DNA of 64,000 nucleotides from REEB509 sp044370335 (lineage in GTDB: Bacteria; Pseudomonadota; Alphaproteobacteria; Caulobacterales; Aquidulcibacteraceae): assembly GCA_044370335.1 (NCBI GenBank), contig JBILVS010000001.1, positions 10,024 to 74,023 on the forward strand, given 5' to 3'. Positions 1 through 8,570 of this stretch are shown in pieces. The position numbers and the translations under genes were made by a program. The stretch's first letter is position 1; every line of letters begins with the position of its first letter. The notes below the pieces were generated by a model. That model was given only the letters and a program-made list of their open reading frames with translations, made no database searches and was not told the origin of the DNA.

Positions 1-767
1 CCCCGGCCCATGGCCCAGGACAATGCCTCCGCCCGCAGTGTTTCGGGATCGTCCGCCAAGCCGAAATGCGCCGCATAGGAGAACACAATCTCAAGATAGG
101 TCGCCTGATCGACAGGATGAAAACCGAGCCAAAGGCCGAACCGGTCGGAGAGGGAAAGCCGTTCCTGTTCGGTGTCGGCGGCGGTAGGATCGCTGCGGGC
201 GTCGCTCCGGGCGCCGCCGACGATGTGGCGCCGGTTGGCGGTGGCGTAGATCACGACGTTCTCTTTCCCCGCCGAAAGCCCGCCGTCCAGCGCCGGCTTC
301 AGGGCGCGCAGGGCCGCTTCGCCCGGTTCAAGAGCAAGATCGTCCAAATAGAGGATGACGCGGCATTGGGAGCCCGCCAGCGTCTCCACCAGAGCAGGGG
401 CGTCGGCCAAGGCCGTAGCGGGGACCTCAACGAGCTTCACGCCCGCCACGGCCGCCGCGACAGCCTTCACAAGGGCGCTTTTGCCTGTTCCGCGGGCGCC
501 CCAGAGCAAGGCGTGATTGGCGGCGCGGCCGGCGGCGAAGGCTTCGGTGTTCGCCAGAAGGGCGTCTCTCTGGTCTTCCACCCCTTTCAGCAGCGCCAAG
601 GGCACAGCGCGGCCGAGGCTCACGGGCTCCAGGCGGCGGGTTGCGGGCCGCCAGACAAAGCGCTCCGCGCCCTCCAGCGCGAAGGGCTGTGTGGGCGGCG
701 CCAAGCGTTCCAGGGCCGCCGCGATGCGCTCCAAAAGCGCCGCCGAAAACGCGGGTTGGGTGTCCAT
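1..767 (-). CDS. DUF815 family AAA ATPase (3' part missing)
   Basis: About 255 codons are visible; the C-terminus lies beyond the window edge. A Walker A motif (GARGTGKS) sits at residues 90-97 and a Walker B-like LYLDDL follows. The end of the visible part reads LGFHPVDQATYLEIV, like the conserved C-terminal block of DUF815 (PF05673) ATPases. The ATG at 767 gives an N-terminal helical region before the P-loop, as usual for the family. The gene is divergent from yajC, an arrangement common in alphaproteobacteria. The cellular role of the family is not established. Family assignment is by motif and context, with no search run. Confidence 0.85.
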   Translation of the reverse strand, partial: MDTQPAFSAALLERIAAALERLAPPTQPFALEGAERFVWRPATRRLEPVSLGRAVPLALLKGVEDQRDALLANTEAFAAGRAANHALLWGARGTGKSALVKAVAAAVAGVKLVEVPATALADAPALVETLAGSQCRVILYLDDLALEPGEAALRALKPALDGGLSAGKENVVIYATANRRHIVGGARSDARSDPTAADTEQERLSLSDRFGLWLGFHPVDQATYLEIVFSYAAHFGLADDPETLRAEALSWAMGR

Positions 768-808
768 CCGCCAGTTTCCCTATCCATACAGCGAGCGGCG
801 TGGGCCGA

Positions 809-836
809 TTGCGTCACGCCGCAAAGCTTCTATATA
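809..836 (+). promoter_or_regulatory. Candidate sigma-70-type promoter for yajC-secD-secF
   Basis: A TTGCGT element (809-814), a 16-base spacer and TATATA (831-836) lie in the 178-base gap between the divergent DUF815 ATPase and yajC. Transcription would start near 843, leaving a leader of about 100 bases before yajC. This rests on pattern only. Confidence 0.4.
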
Positions 837-945
837 CCGCGCAACCTTCGTTCTTGCGTGTGATCGGCAGAACGCCAAACGGCGCTTTATTCGGCTCGTT
901 TGACCACGCGGGGGCCCCAATTCTTGTGCTGAGGACACCGCTGCG

Positions 946-1251
946 ATGGACCAGAATGTCGCCTTCCTGATCATGATGGGCGTGTTGTTTGTGATCTGGT
1001 ATTTTTTGCTGATCCGCCCGCAGTTGCGGCGGCAAAAGGCCATCCAGGAAATGCTTGCGGGGCTGAAACGCGGGGACACGGTTGTCACCTCCGGCGGTCT
1101 CATCGGCAAGATTCGCTCCGTGTCGGACGACGAGGTGCGCTTGGAACTTGCGCAGAACGTCGAAGTGCGTGTGCTTCGCGGCATGATCGCTGATGTGCGC
1201 AACAAAACCGAGCCCACCCCGGCGAACGATTCCAAAGCGGACAAAAGCTGA
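946..1251 (+). CDS. yajC: Sec translocase accessory subunit YajC
   Basis: A 101-residue single-pass membrane protein. One N-terminal hydrophobic segment (about residues 5-24) is followed by the conserved RPQLRRQKA and GDTVVTSGG blocks typical of YajC, then a short charged tail. YajC associates with SecDF and the SecYEG channel in the inner membrane. It is the first gene of yajC-secD-secF, with secD starting 63 bases downstream. Length matches the family. Confidence 0.95.
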   Translation: MDQNVAFLIMMGVLFVIWYFLLIRPQLRRQKAIQEMLAGLKRGDTVVTSGGLIGKIRSVSDDEVRLELAQNVEVRVLRGMIADVRNKTEPTPANDSKADKS

Positions 1252-1314
1252 GCCAGGTGGCGCGGGAAAAGCGCCCACCCCCATCGGTTTCGGTCCCGGT
1301 TCCAAGGAGCGGTC

Positions 1315-2925
1315 ATGCTCGCAGTTGCCCGTTGGCGCATTATTCTGGTGGCCCTGGTCACCGTGCTCGGCGTGCTGTTCGCCGTTCCGAGCTTTCTCAC
1401 TCCCGCCCAGCGGGAAGCGCTGCCGGCGTTTATGCCCAAGGCCGGTGTTAATCTCGGCCTCGACCTGCAGGGCGGCTCCTATCTGCTTTTGGAGATCGAC
1501 AGCCCGGCCCTGATCCAAAGTCGACTTGAGAAGATCGTCAACGACATGGAGACCGCCCTCGCGGACGCGCCGGGCGATCCTATCGACTTCGAGATCATTG
1601 GCGCGGATGGCGAGACCGCCGCCATTCGCCTGCTTGAGCCGAGCGATCAAACCCGCGCTCTGGCGGCGCTCGAAAGCATCGTCACGCAGGTCGCCGCAGG
1701 CGGCTTCGGCGCCACGACCCCGGATATCGCCTTCACCACCACGCCGGACGGCGTGATCGAGGGGCGGATCACGGAGCGCGCCCTTGAGCTGCTCCGTCGC
1801 CAGGCGATCGGCGAGGCCATCGAGGTCATCCGCCGCCGGATCGACCCCACGGGCACGAGCGAGGTGTCCATCACTCGGCAGGGGGAAGACCGGATTAACG
1901 TTCAGGCGCCGGGGATGAACGACCCTGAGCTCTTGAAGCAACGGATCGGGCAAACCGCGGCTCTGACCTTCCACGAGGTCGATTCCCGCGTCACGCTCCA
2001 AGACATCGCCGAGGGCCGCCCATTGCCGATGGGCACCATCGTCCTGCCGAGCCAGGACGGCGGCATGGAAGCCGTTCGGGCGCGCCCGCGGATGGAGGGG
2101 GGTAACCTCACCTCCGCCCGCTCCGGCCAGGACCAGCAGAACGGCGGTTGGGTGGTGAATTTCCGCTTGGACAGCGAGGGCGCGCAGATTTTTCGACGCT
2201 ACACCACCGAAAACGTGGGGCAGCGGTTTGCGATCGTGCTCGACGGGCTTGTGCTGAGCGCGCCGGTGATCCTCGAACCCATCGTCGTCGGCTCCGGCCG
2301 GATTTCTGGCAGCTTCACGGCCGAACAAGTGGCCGAGCTGTCCCTGTTGCTGCGGGCGGGCGCGCTGCCGGCGCCGCTTGAGGTCATCGAGCAGCGCTCT
2401 GTGGGCCCCGGCTTAGGCCAGGACGCCATTGAAGACGGCGTCAACGCAGGCATCTTCGCCGCGGGCGGGGTGCTGCTGTTCATGGGGCTCGCTTACGGGC
2501 TCTTTGGGCTCTTCGGCTGCATCGCTTTGATCATCAACATGATTTTGCTAGTCGCGGGGATGTCGCTGGTCGGCGCAACGTTGACGCTGCCCGGCATCGC
2601 CGGCCTGATCCTGACCATGGCCATGGCGGTGGACGCGAACGTCCTGATTTACGAGAGGATGCGAGAAGAGGCGATGAACGGCCGAGGGCCGGCCATCGCC
2701 ATCGACGCGGGTTTCTCCCGGGCCATGGTCACGATCTTCGACGCTAACCTGACGACGATCCTGGCTGCCATGATCCTCTTCCAGTTCGGCGCCGGTCCTG
2801 TGCGAGGCTTTGCCTGGACCCTGTCTTTGGGCGTCATCACCTCGGTGTTCACCGCGGTGCTGGTGACGCAGATTTTGGTCGCCCTTTGGTTCCGCCTTGC
2901 GCGGCCCAAGACCTTGCCGATCTGA
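1315..2925 (+). CDS. secD: Protein translocase subunit SecD
   Basis: A 536-residue inner-membrane protein that, with SecF, uses proton motive force to help pull exported proteins through the Sec channel. It has one N-terminal transmembrane helix, the LGLDLQGG motif near residue 48, a large periplasmic region, then about five C-terminal helices with the conserved AVDANVLIYERMREE segment of the RND-like core. An AAGGAG ribosome-binding site stands just before the ATG at 1315. It lies between yajC and secF on the same strand, 13 bases before secF. Confidence 0.97.
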   Translation: MLAVARWRIILVALVTVLGVLFAVPSFLTPAQREALPAFMPKAGVNLGLDLQGGSYLLLEIDSPALIQSRLEKIVNDMETALADAPGDPIDFEIIGADGETAAIRLLEPSDQTRALAALESIVTQVAAGGFGATTPDIAFTTTPDGVIEGRITERALELLRRQAIGEAIEVIRRRIDPTGTSEVSITRQGEDRINVQAPGMNDPELLKQRIGQTAALTFHEVDSRVTLQDIAEGRPLPMGTIVLPSQDGGMEAVRARPRMEGGNLTSARSGQDQQNGGWVVNFRLDSEGAQIFRRYTTENVGQRFAIVLDGLVLSAPVILEPIVVGSGRISGSFTAEQVAELSLLLRAGALPAPLEVIEQRSVGPGLGQDAIEDGVNAGIFAAGGVLLFMGLAYGLFGLFGCIALIINMILLVAGMSLVGATLTLPGIAGLILTMAMAVDANVLIYERMREEAMNGRGPAIAIDAGFSRAMVTIFDANLTTILAAMILFQFGAGPVRGFAWTLSLGVITSVFTAVLVTQILVALWFRLARPKTLPI

Positions 2926-2938
2926 AGGAGCGCATGTG

Positions 2939-3976
2939 ATGGGTTGGTGGCCGCTGATCAAGCTGATCCCCAAAAAGACGAGCTTTAAGTTCGTCTCCTT
3001 CGCCTTTTTGTTTGGCGTGTTGTCGGCGGTGGGCTGCGGCCTTTCTGTGGTCGCGCTGTTCACCGCGGGACTGCGGGAAAGCCCGGTCGCTCTCTACAAC
3101 GAGGGTACGGGCAACCCCGTCGAACGGGTCGGCTATGTCCTGTCGCAGGGGTTCAATCTGGGTATTGACTTCAAAGGCGGTACCCTGATTGAGCTTGAAG
3201 CTGGCGCGCCGGTGCCAATCGACGCCCTTCGCGAGTCCGTGAGCGGCATGGGCTTGGGCGATGTGCAGGTGCAGAATTTTGGGGACCCGAACCACGCCTT
3301 GGTGCGCTTTGAGAGCCCAGAGGGAGCGCAGCCCGCTGAGGTCGCCGATCAGGTCAAAGGCGAAATTCGGGCGTTGTTGGGCGGGGTGGAGTTCACCCGA
3401 ACCGAGGTCGTGGGGCCGGCAGTTTCTGAGGAGCTGTTTGTGGGTGGTCTGACCGCGCTCGGCCTCGCGATCGTGATCATGCTGATTTACATCTGGTTCC
3501 GGTTTGAGTGGCAGTTTGGGCTCGGCGCCATTTTGGGCCTCTTCCATGACGTCTTGTTGGTGCTGGGGATGTTCTCAATCTTCCGGATCGAGTTCACGCT
3601 GACGATTGTGGCGGCGCTTCTGACGATCATCGGCTACGGCATTAACGACACGGTCGTGGTGTTCGATCGCATCCGAGAAAATCTGCGTAAATATAAAAAG
3701 ATGCCATTGGGAGAGCTCATCGATCTTTCGATCAACGAAACCCTGTCGCGCACGATCATGACCGGCGTCACCGCACTCATGGCGCTGGGGGGCCTCATCT
3801 GGCTAGGGGGCGAAGCGCTGTTCGGCTTTGCGGTCGCCATGTTCTTCGGGATCGTAATCGGCACCTATTCGTCGATCTACGTCGCCTCGCCTGCGATTTT
3901 GATCTGGGGAGTGAAGCGCGGCTGGGACGATGCCAAGCAAAAGGCCGATGCGGACGCCACCGCCGCAGCGCCCTAA
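2939..3976 (+). CDS. secF: Protein translocase subunit SecF
   Basis: A 345-residue partner of SecD. It has an N-terminal helix (about residues 15-40), the LGIDFKGG motif, a periplasmic domain, and a five-helix core with GYGINDTVVVFDRIREN. The frame stays open further upstream into the secD end. I chose the ATG at 2939 because AAGGAG at 2925-2930 precedes it by 8 bases; a GTG at 2936 is an alternative. It is the last gene of the operon, followed by a strong intrinsic terminator. Confidence 0.96.
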   Translation: MGWWPLIKLIPKKTSFKFVSFAFLFGVLSAVGCGLSVVALFTAGLRESPVALYNEGTGNPVERVGYVLSQGFNLGIDFKGGTLIELEAGAPVPIDALRESVSGMGLGDVQVQNFGDPNHALVRFESPEGAQPAEVADQVKGEIRALLGGVEFTRTEVVGPAVSEELFVGGLTALGLAIVIMLIYIWFRFEWQFGLGAILGLFHDVLLVLGMFSIFRIEFTLTIVAALLTIIGYGINDTVVVFDRIRENLRKYKKMPLGELIDLSINETLSRTIMTGVTALMALGGLIWLGGEALFGFAVAMFFGIVIGTYSSIYVASPAILIWGVKRGWDDAKQKADADATAAAP

Positions 3977-4014
3977 AGACGGCGCCGCTCGACTGTGCCG
4001 CACGCTTCCAAGGA

Positions 4015-4046
4015 GAAACGCCCCGACCGCGGTCGGGGCGTTTTGC
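4015..4046. terminator. Bidirectional intrinsic terminator between secF and sodB
   Basis: Perfect inverted repeat CGCCCCGACC / GGTCGGGGCG around a GC centre (core 4019-4040), flanked by AAA on the left and TTTT on the right. It can therefore end transcription from secF (plus strand) and from sodB (minus strand), whose stop codons lie at 3976 and 4070. It is one of only three hairpins in the window that look like full intrinsic terminators. Confidence 0.85.
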
Positions 4047-4069
4047 TGTTCGGCGTTCGCCGGGAAAGC

Positions 4070-4672
4070 TTACGCGGCGCTGAGATTGGCGTTGGCGAAG
4101 TCCCAATTGGCGAGATGGTCCAGGAACGTCTTGATGAAGTCTGGACGACGGTTTTGGAAGTCGAGGTAATAGGCGTGCTCCCAGACATCGAGCGTCAGAA
4201 GCGGGGTCGCGCCGGCCTCAGTCAGGGGCGTCTCGGCGTTCGGTGTTTTCCGGATCTCGAGTTTGCCGCCTTTCGCCACAAGCCACGCCCACCCGGAGCC
4301 GAACTGGGTCGCCGCAGCTTGGCTGAAAGCCTCCGCAAAGGCGTCATAGCCGCCGAACGACGCGTTGATCAGGTCCGCCACGTCGCCGGTCGGGGCGCCG
4401 CCGCCTTGAGGCTTCATCGAGGCCCAGAAGAAGTCGTGGTTCCAAACCTGTGCCGAGTTGTTGAACAACCCGGCCTTGGCGGGGTCTCCGGCGCTGTCTT
4501 TGATGATCTCCACGAGGCTCGCGTTTGCGTGCGGGGTGCCGTCAATTAACTTATTGAGATTGTTCACGTAAGCATGATGGTGCTTGCCGTGATGGAACTC
4601 AAAGGTGGTGGCAGAGATGTGCGGCTGGAGGGCGTCCTTCGCATAGGGAAGGGGGTTCAGCGTGAACGGCAT
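4070..4672 (-). CDS. sodB: Superoxide dismutase, Fe type
   Basis: A 200-residue cytoplasmic enzyme converting superoxide to oxygen and hydrogen peroxide. Metal ligands fit the Fe/Mn-SOD pattern: His27 (FHHGKHH), His79 (AQVWNHDFFW), Asp162 and His166 (DVWEHAYYLDF). Gln in AQVWNH ahead of His79 and the overall pattern favour iron. The ATG at 4672 begins the standard MPFTLNPLPY N-terminus; the longer open frame upstream has no family similarity. It is transcribed towards secF and diverges from the squalene-synthase-like gene, with a TATATA element near 4769 in the shared gap that either gene could use. Confidence 0.96.
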   Translation of the reverse strand: MPFTLNPLPYAKDALQPHISATTFEFHHGKHHHAYVNNLNKLIDGTPHANASLVEIIKDSAGDPAKAGLFNNSAQVWNHDFFWASMKPQGGGAPTGDVADLINASFGGYDAFAEAFSQAAATQFGSGWAWLVAKGGKLEIRKTPNAETPLTEAGATPLLTLDVWEHAYYLDFQNRRPDFIKTFLDHLANWDFANANLSAA

Positions 4673-4797
4673 CGACAAGCTCCGAGACGGTTGGTGGAAA
4701 TCCACCGGAAAAAGGCCCCGCCGCCCGCCCGGAAGCGGGCGAAAGCTGGCGCGAGGCGCGCAAGGCCTATATAGCGAGCGTTCAATGTCGCGGCGAG

Positions 4798-5781
4798 ATG
4801 AGGCCGACCATGGCAGAAGGTGAGGGAGCTGCTTGGCGCGCGGCAGAAGCCGCAGACGCCGCAGTAGGGCCGGAGGGGCGATCCCCCGTGGCTCCACCGT
4901 CGGCGGCCGCCTTGGTGGCGGCGCCTTCTCCCGTCTCTCGCCTTTCGGAAAGCCTGGAGTCTTCGCCCGTTGTCGCGGATGGCGTGGTTCGTCGTGTTGA
5001 CGAAGACCGGTGGCTGGCGAGCCGCTTTGCCCCGGCCCCTGTTCGGAGCGCCCTCGAAACCCTTTATGGGTTCGGCTATGAGGTCGCCCGGACGGCCGAG
5101 GTCGTGAGCGAGCCCGCTTTGGGTCGTATTCGCCTTGCCTGGTGGCGGGACGCCATGTCGGGCGGGGCAGGCGGTGCGCATGGGCTCCCCGCGGCCTTCA
5201 AAGCGCTGATTGAGCAAACCCCGCTGGACGCTGAGCGCGTGGTGGCCCTGATTGAGGCGAGAGCCCACGATCTGGAGCCCGAACCCTTCGAAGGATGGGC
5301 GGATCTGGAAGCCTATATCGACGCCACCGCCGGAGGCATGACTTATCTTGCGCTGCAAATCTGCCTCGCTGGCCAGCCTTGGCCGAAGCAGGCGGGTGAT
5401 TGCGCCAAAGCTGTGGGCCGCGCTTGGGGCTTTACGGGTCTGATTCGCGCCTCCAGCGTGTGGGCGGCGCGGCGGCGCACCTTCCTGCCGCAGCGGCTGC
5501 TGACGCACCTCAACCTCAAGCCGGAAGTCGTGTTCGCCGGCGGCGGGGCGCATGTCGTTCAGCAGGCGCGCCTTGCCATGCTGGACCGGGCGCGGTTCGC
5601 CTACCAGCAGGCCAAGGATTTGGCGCGGGTGATGCCGGTGGCGGCGTTTCCGGCCATCGGCTACGTGGCGCTGGAGCCTAGCTACAGGGCCCAGCTCTTG
5701 GCGGGTGAAGACGGCGCCTCTTTAAGCCTATTCAAGCGGCAGGCGAAGCTTTTGGCGGCGTCAGCGCTAGGTCGGTTCTAA
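4798..5781 (+). CDS. Squalene/phytoene synthase family protein
   Basis: A 327-residue protein of the SQS/PSY fold. Family-like stretches include a helical RFAPAPVRSALETLYGFGYEVART block, LGRIRLAWWRDAM, and a central VGRAWGFTGLIRA helix. The typical paired DxxxD motifs of true squalene or phytoene synthases are not clearly present. The form resembles the NDUFAF6-like, probably non-catalytic branch often found near secDF in alphaproteobacteria. An ATG at 4810 with better ribosome-binding spacing is an alternative start. Its TAA stop overlaps the TAG of convergent trmFO. Confidence 0.8.
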   Translation: MRPTMAEGEGAAWRAAEAADAAVGPEGRSPVAPPSAAALVAAPSPVSRLSESLESSPVVADGVVRRVDEDRWLASRFAPAPVRSALETLYGFGYEVARTAEVVSEPALGRIRLAWWRDAMSGGAGGAHGLPAAFKALIEQTPLDAERVVALIEARAHDLEPEPFEGWADLEAYIDATAGGMTYLALQICLAGQPWPKQAGDCAKAVGRAWGFTGLIRASSVWAARRRTFLPQRLLTHLNLKPEVVFAGGGAHVVQQARLAMLDRARFAYQQAKDLARVMPVAAFPAIGYVALEPSYRAQLLAGEDGASLSLFKRQAKLLAASALGRF

Positions 5782-7160
5782 AGCGCCGCCCGCCAGCCCT
5801 CCAAATCCGCGAGCGCGCGATCCGAGAGGCCCGCCTTGCGGGCGCGGGCCTTTTCGGCGCCCCTAAGGCGTTTGCCGTTCACACCCCGCGGGGTAGCAGC
5901 GCCCTCAATGGGGGGAAACAGGCCAAAATTGATGTTCATCGGCTGAAACGTGCCGGCCCCGGCGAGGTGGCCGCCGGTCACGTGAGCTAAAAGCGCTCCA
6001 AGGGCGGTGGTGGGCGGGGGCGGAGCGATTGGCAGGCCCAGGCGTTCGCGGGCGGCGAACAGTCCCGCCATCAGGCCGATCGCGGCGCTTTCGACATAGC
6101 CTTCGCAGCCCGTGATCTGGCCCGCGAACCGCAGCCGCGGCTGCGCTTTCAAGCGCAAGATCGGGTCCAACAGCCTCGGTGAATTGAGGAAGGTGTTGCG
6201 GTGGATGCCGCCGAGGCGGGCGAACACGGCCTGTTCGAGCCCCGGGATCAGGCGAAAAATCTCGGCCTGGGCGGCGTGCTTCAGCTTCGTCTGGAAGCCG
6301 ACCATATTGTAAAGCGTGCCCAACGCGTTGTCCTGGCGCAGCTGGACAACGGCGTAGGGGCCTTTGCCGGTGCGCGGATCGGTAAGGCCCACAGGCTTCA
6401 TCGGCCCGAACCGCAAGGTGTCGACGCCGCGCTCGGCCATGACTTCGATCGGCAGGCAGCCCTCAAAGTAAGGGGTGTCCTTTTCCCACTCCTTGAATTC
6501 GGTCTTGGGAGCGTGGAGGAGAGCCGCGATGAACGCCTCATACTGGGCCTTGTCCAGGGGGCAGTTCACATAAGCCGCCTTATCTCCCGCCGGGCCTGCC
6601 TTGTCGTAGCGCGACTGCATCCATGCTTTGTCAAAGTCGATCGAGTGGTGGTGGACGATCGGCGCGATGGCGTCGAAAAAGGCGAGTTCACCTTCACCGG
6701 TCAGCGCTTGTATAGCCTGGGCCAGGCCCGGACCCGTCAGGGGGCCGGTGGCGACGATGACGCTGTCCCAATCGGCGGGGGGCAGGCCGGTCAGCTCTTC
6801 GCGAACGACGGTTATGAGCGGATGCTCGGTGAGCGCCTTGGTGACCGCGGCGCTGAAATGTTCTCGGTCCACCGCCAACGCGCCGCCGGCGGGGACCTGG
6901 TTTTCATCCCCGCAGCGCATGATCAACGAGCCCAGCCTGCGCATCTCCTCGTGCAGCAGGCCCACCGCGTTGGTTTTCAAGTCGTCGGACCGGAACGAAT
7001 TGGAGCAGACGAGCTCAGCGAAGCCCTCGGTCTTGTGGGCCGGCGTCAGCCGATGCGGCCGCATTTCGTGGAGCACCACGGGCACGCCTGCCTGCGCGAG
7101 CGTCCAAGCTGCTTCTGAGCCCGCAAGGCCCGCGCCTATGATGTGAACAGAGGTCGTCAT
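5778..7160 (-). CDS. trmFO: tRNA uracil-54 C5-methyltransferase, folate/FAD dependent
   Basis: A 460-residue enzyme that makes ribothymidine at position 54 of tRNA using methylene-tetrahydrofolate and FAD. The N-terminus has the FAD-binding HIIGAGLAGSEAA loop, followed by the family hallmark HEMRPHRLTPAHKT and ELVCSNSFRSDD with the conserved Cys. The C-terminal half has GYVESAAIGLMAG and FQPMNINFGLFPP. The ATG at 7160 directly precedes the Rossmann loop; upstream sequence in the frame is not conserved-looking. Convergent with the squalene-synthase-like gene, sharing a CTAA stop overlap. Confidence 0.96.
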   Translation of the reverse strand: MTTSVHIIGAGLAGSEAAWTLAQAGVPVVLHEMRPHRLTPAHKTEGFAELVCSNSFRSDDLKTNAVGLLHEEMRRLGSLIMRCGDENQVPAGGALAVDREHFSAAVTKALTEHPLITVVREELTGLPPADWDSVIVATGPLTGPGLAQAIQALTGEGELAFFDAIAPIVHHHSIDFDKAWMQSRYDKAGPAGDKAAYVNCPLDKAQYEAFIAALLHAPKTEFKEWEKDTPYFEGCLPIEVMAERGVDTLRFGPMKPVGLTDPRTGKGPYAVVQLRQDNALGTLYNMVGFQTKLKHAAQAEIFRLIPGLEQAVFARLGGIHRNTFLNSPRLLDPILRLKAQPRLRFAGQITGCEGYVESAAIGLMAGLFAARERLGLPIAPPPPTTALGALLAHVTGGHLAGAGTFQPMNINFGLFPPIEGAATPRGVNGKRLRGAEKARARKAGLSDRALADLEGWRAAL

Positions 7161-7364
7161 GATCAGGCTGACATGGTTCAGAGCCGATCGCAGTGCAAGC
7201 GTTTGTGTGAGCGGTTTTGGCCGAACCCGCGCCCTCTCTTTGCCGGGATTGCATGCGCGATATGCAGGGGAGGCTTGGCGAGCGGCGCGCGACTCAGGTC
7301 CCCTCGCGCCGTGGCGCCGCATTTGCGGGGCCGCCCCGCAGACAGACGAAGAAGGACTTCACCC

Positions 7365-8513
7365 ATGGCATGGCGGCGCAGCGCGGGGCTCGTCTTGGGC
7401 GTTTGTGTTCTGGCGGCTGGGCTGACCCCGGTGGCCGGCCAGGCGCAAGACAATCCGACCGAGGCCGTGCGGGTTCAATACGACACGTTCACGGCCGCCT
7501 ATGAGGCGGGTGACCTGGCCGGCGCTGAACTCGCGGCCCGGTCTGCGCTCGACGCGCATTCGGCGGCGGACCTCGATGACGCGAGCTTGGCGGTGCTGCT
7601 GGTCAATCTCGCGATTGTGCTTGTGGAAACGCGCCAGGGGGTGGCCGCGCAAGGGGCGCTCGACCAACTGGCGGGCCTCCCCGCGGAAACCTATGCGAAC
7701 GCGGCGGCCCTTGCCGCCGTCCTGCGGGCTGGCGCGGACTATTGGTCTGACCCTTCCACAGCTTCGGCCGTGATCGCAGTCCTTGAGGCGGCCCCTGTTG
7801 GCCAGCCCATGCTGTCGCGGCAAGCGCTCGCGCTGGCGCAGACCGTGGCCGAACAAGCCCAAGCCGCCCGGGATTTCCTGCTCGCCGGCAGGGCTTGGGC
7901 GCAGACCGCGCGGTTCAGCGAAGCCGGCGGCGCGCAAGGCCCGCTGATCCAGGGTCGGGCGCTGACGGGCCAAGGGGTCGCGCTGTTATTCTCTGATCAA
8001 GACGCGGCGGCCCTGACCGCCTTCACCCAAGCGATGGAGACCCTCGCGCCCTTTGCCGCCGAAGGCCGTGGCGGCCCCGTCACCAGCGGCGAGGCCGCCT
8101 ATGCGGAGGCCATGGCTTGGCGTGGCGCGGCGCGAGCCAAGATGTCGAGTGCGGGCGTGAGCTTGTCGGGCTTTCCCGAGCCCCGGGTGGAGCCGGCGCC
8201 TTTGCCGGATGCGCCGGCTTTGTGCCCGGTGCGGATCTCCGCCGATCCGCCCCCGGAGACACCGCAGTTGCGGGGTGGCCGGGTTTCCGTCGGCGCGGTC
8301 GTCATTGCGGTCTCCCTCGATGCATCAGGCCGGACGACTGCGGCGGAGGTGGCGGCCTTCGCGCCGGACCCGGCGCTGGCCGAAAGCGTGCGCCGGGTTC
8401 TGCCGCGGTGGCGGCTCGAGGCCTCGGCGTCGGCTTCCCCGGGCTGTCGAATGGAGCGCACCCGGGAGCTGCGTCTGATCGTGCTGCGCGGCGACAACAG
8501 TCGGCGCAACTGA
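7365..8513 (+). CDS. Secreted helical-repeat protein with TonB-like C-terminal domain
   Basis: A 382-residue protein. The ATG at 7365 gives a clear signal peptide ending near GQAQ (about residue 26). The mature part is alanine-rich and helical, resembling TPR-type repeats (for example YEAGDLAGAELAARSAL). The last 100 residues (ALCPVRISADPPPETP, then VSVGAVVIAVSLDASG and a final RTRELRLIVL strand) resemble the small alpha-beta domain found at the ends of TonB-like proteins. No membrane segment other than the signal is seen. It lies 204 bases from divergent trmFO. Function unknown; fold assignments are inferred from pattern only. Confidence 0.7.
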   Translation: MAWRRSAGLVLGVCVLAAGLTPVAGQAQDNPTEAVRVQYDTFTAAYEAGDLAGAELAARSALDAHSAADLDDASLAVLLVNLAIVLVETRQGVAAQGALDQLAGLPAETYANAAALAAVLRAGADYWSDPSTASAVIAVLEAAPVGQPMLSRQALALAQTVAEQAQAARDFLLAGRAWAQTARFSEAGGAQGPLIQGRALTGQGVALLFSDQDAAALTAFTQAMETLAPFAAEGRGGPVTSGEAAYAEAMAWRGAARAKMSSAGVSLSGFPEPRVEPAPLPDAPALCPVRISADPPPETPQLRGGRVSVGAVVIAVSLDASGRTTAAEVAAFAPDPALAESVRRVLPRWRLEASASASPGCRMERTRELRLIVLRGDNSRRN

Positions 8514-8570
8514 GTTCCGCCTCGACGCGGCGCGGAAACTCCCCATATACCGGCGCCGCGAGGTCTGTTC

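Noticed and set aside
814..2328. A 504-codon open frame antisense to yajC-secD
   Set aside because: Its product is low-complexity Arg/Ala/Gly-rich with no family resemblance; it is a shadow of high GC coding on the other strand, which carries clear SecD.
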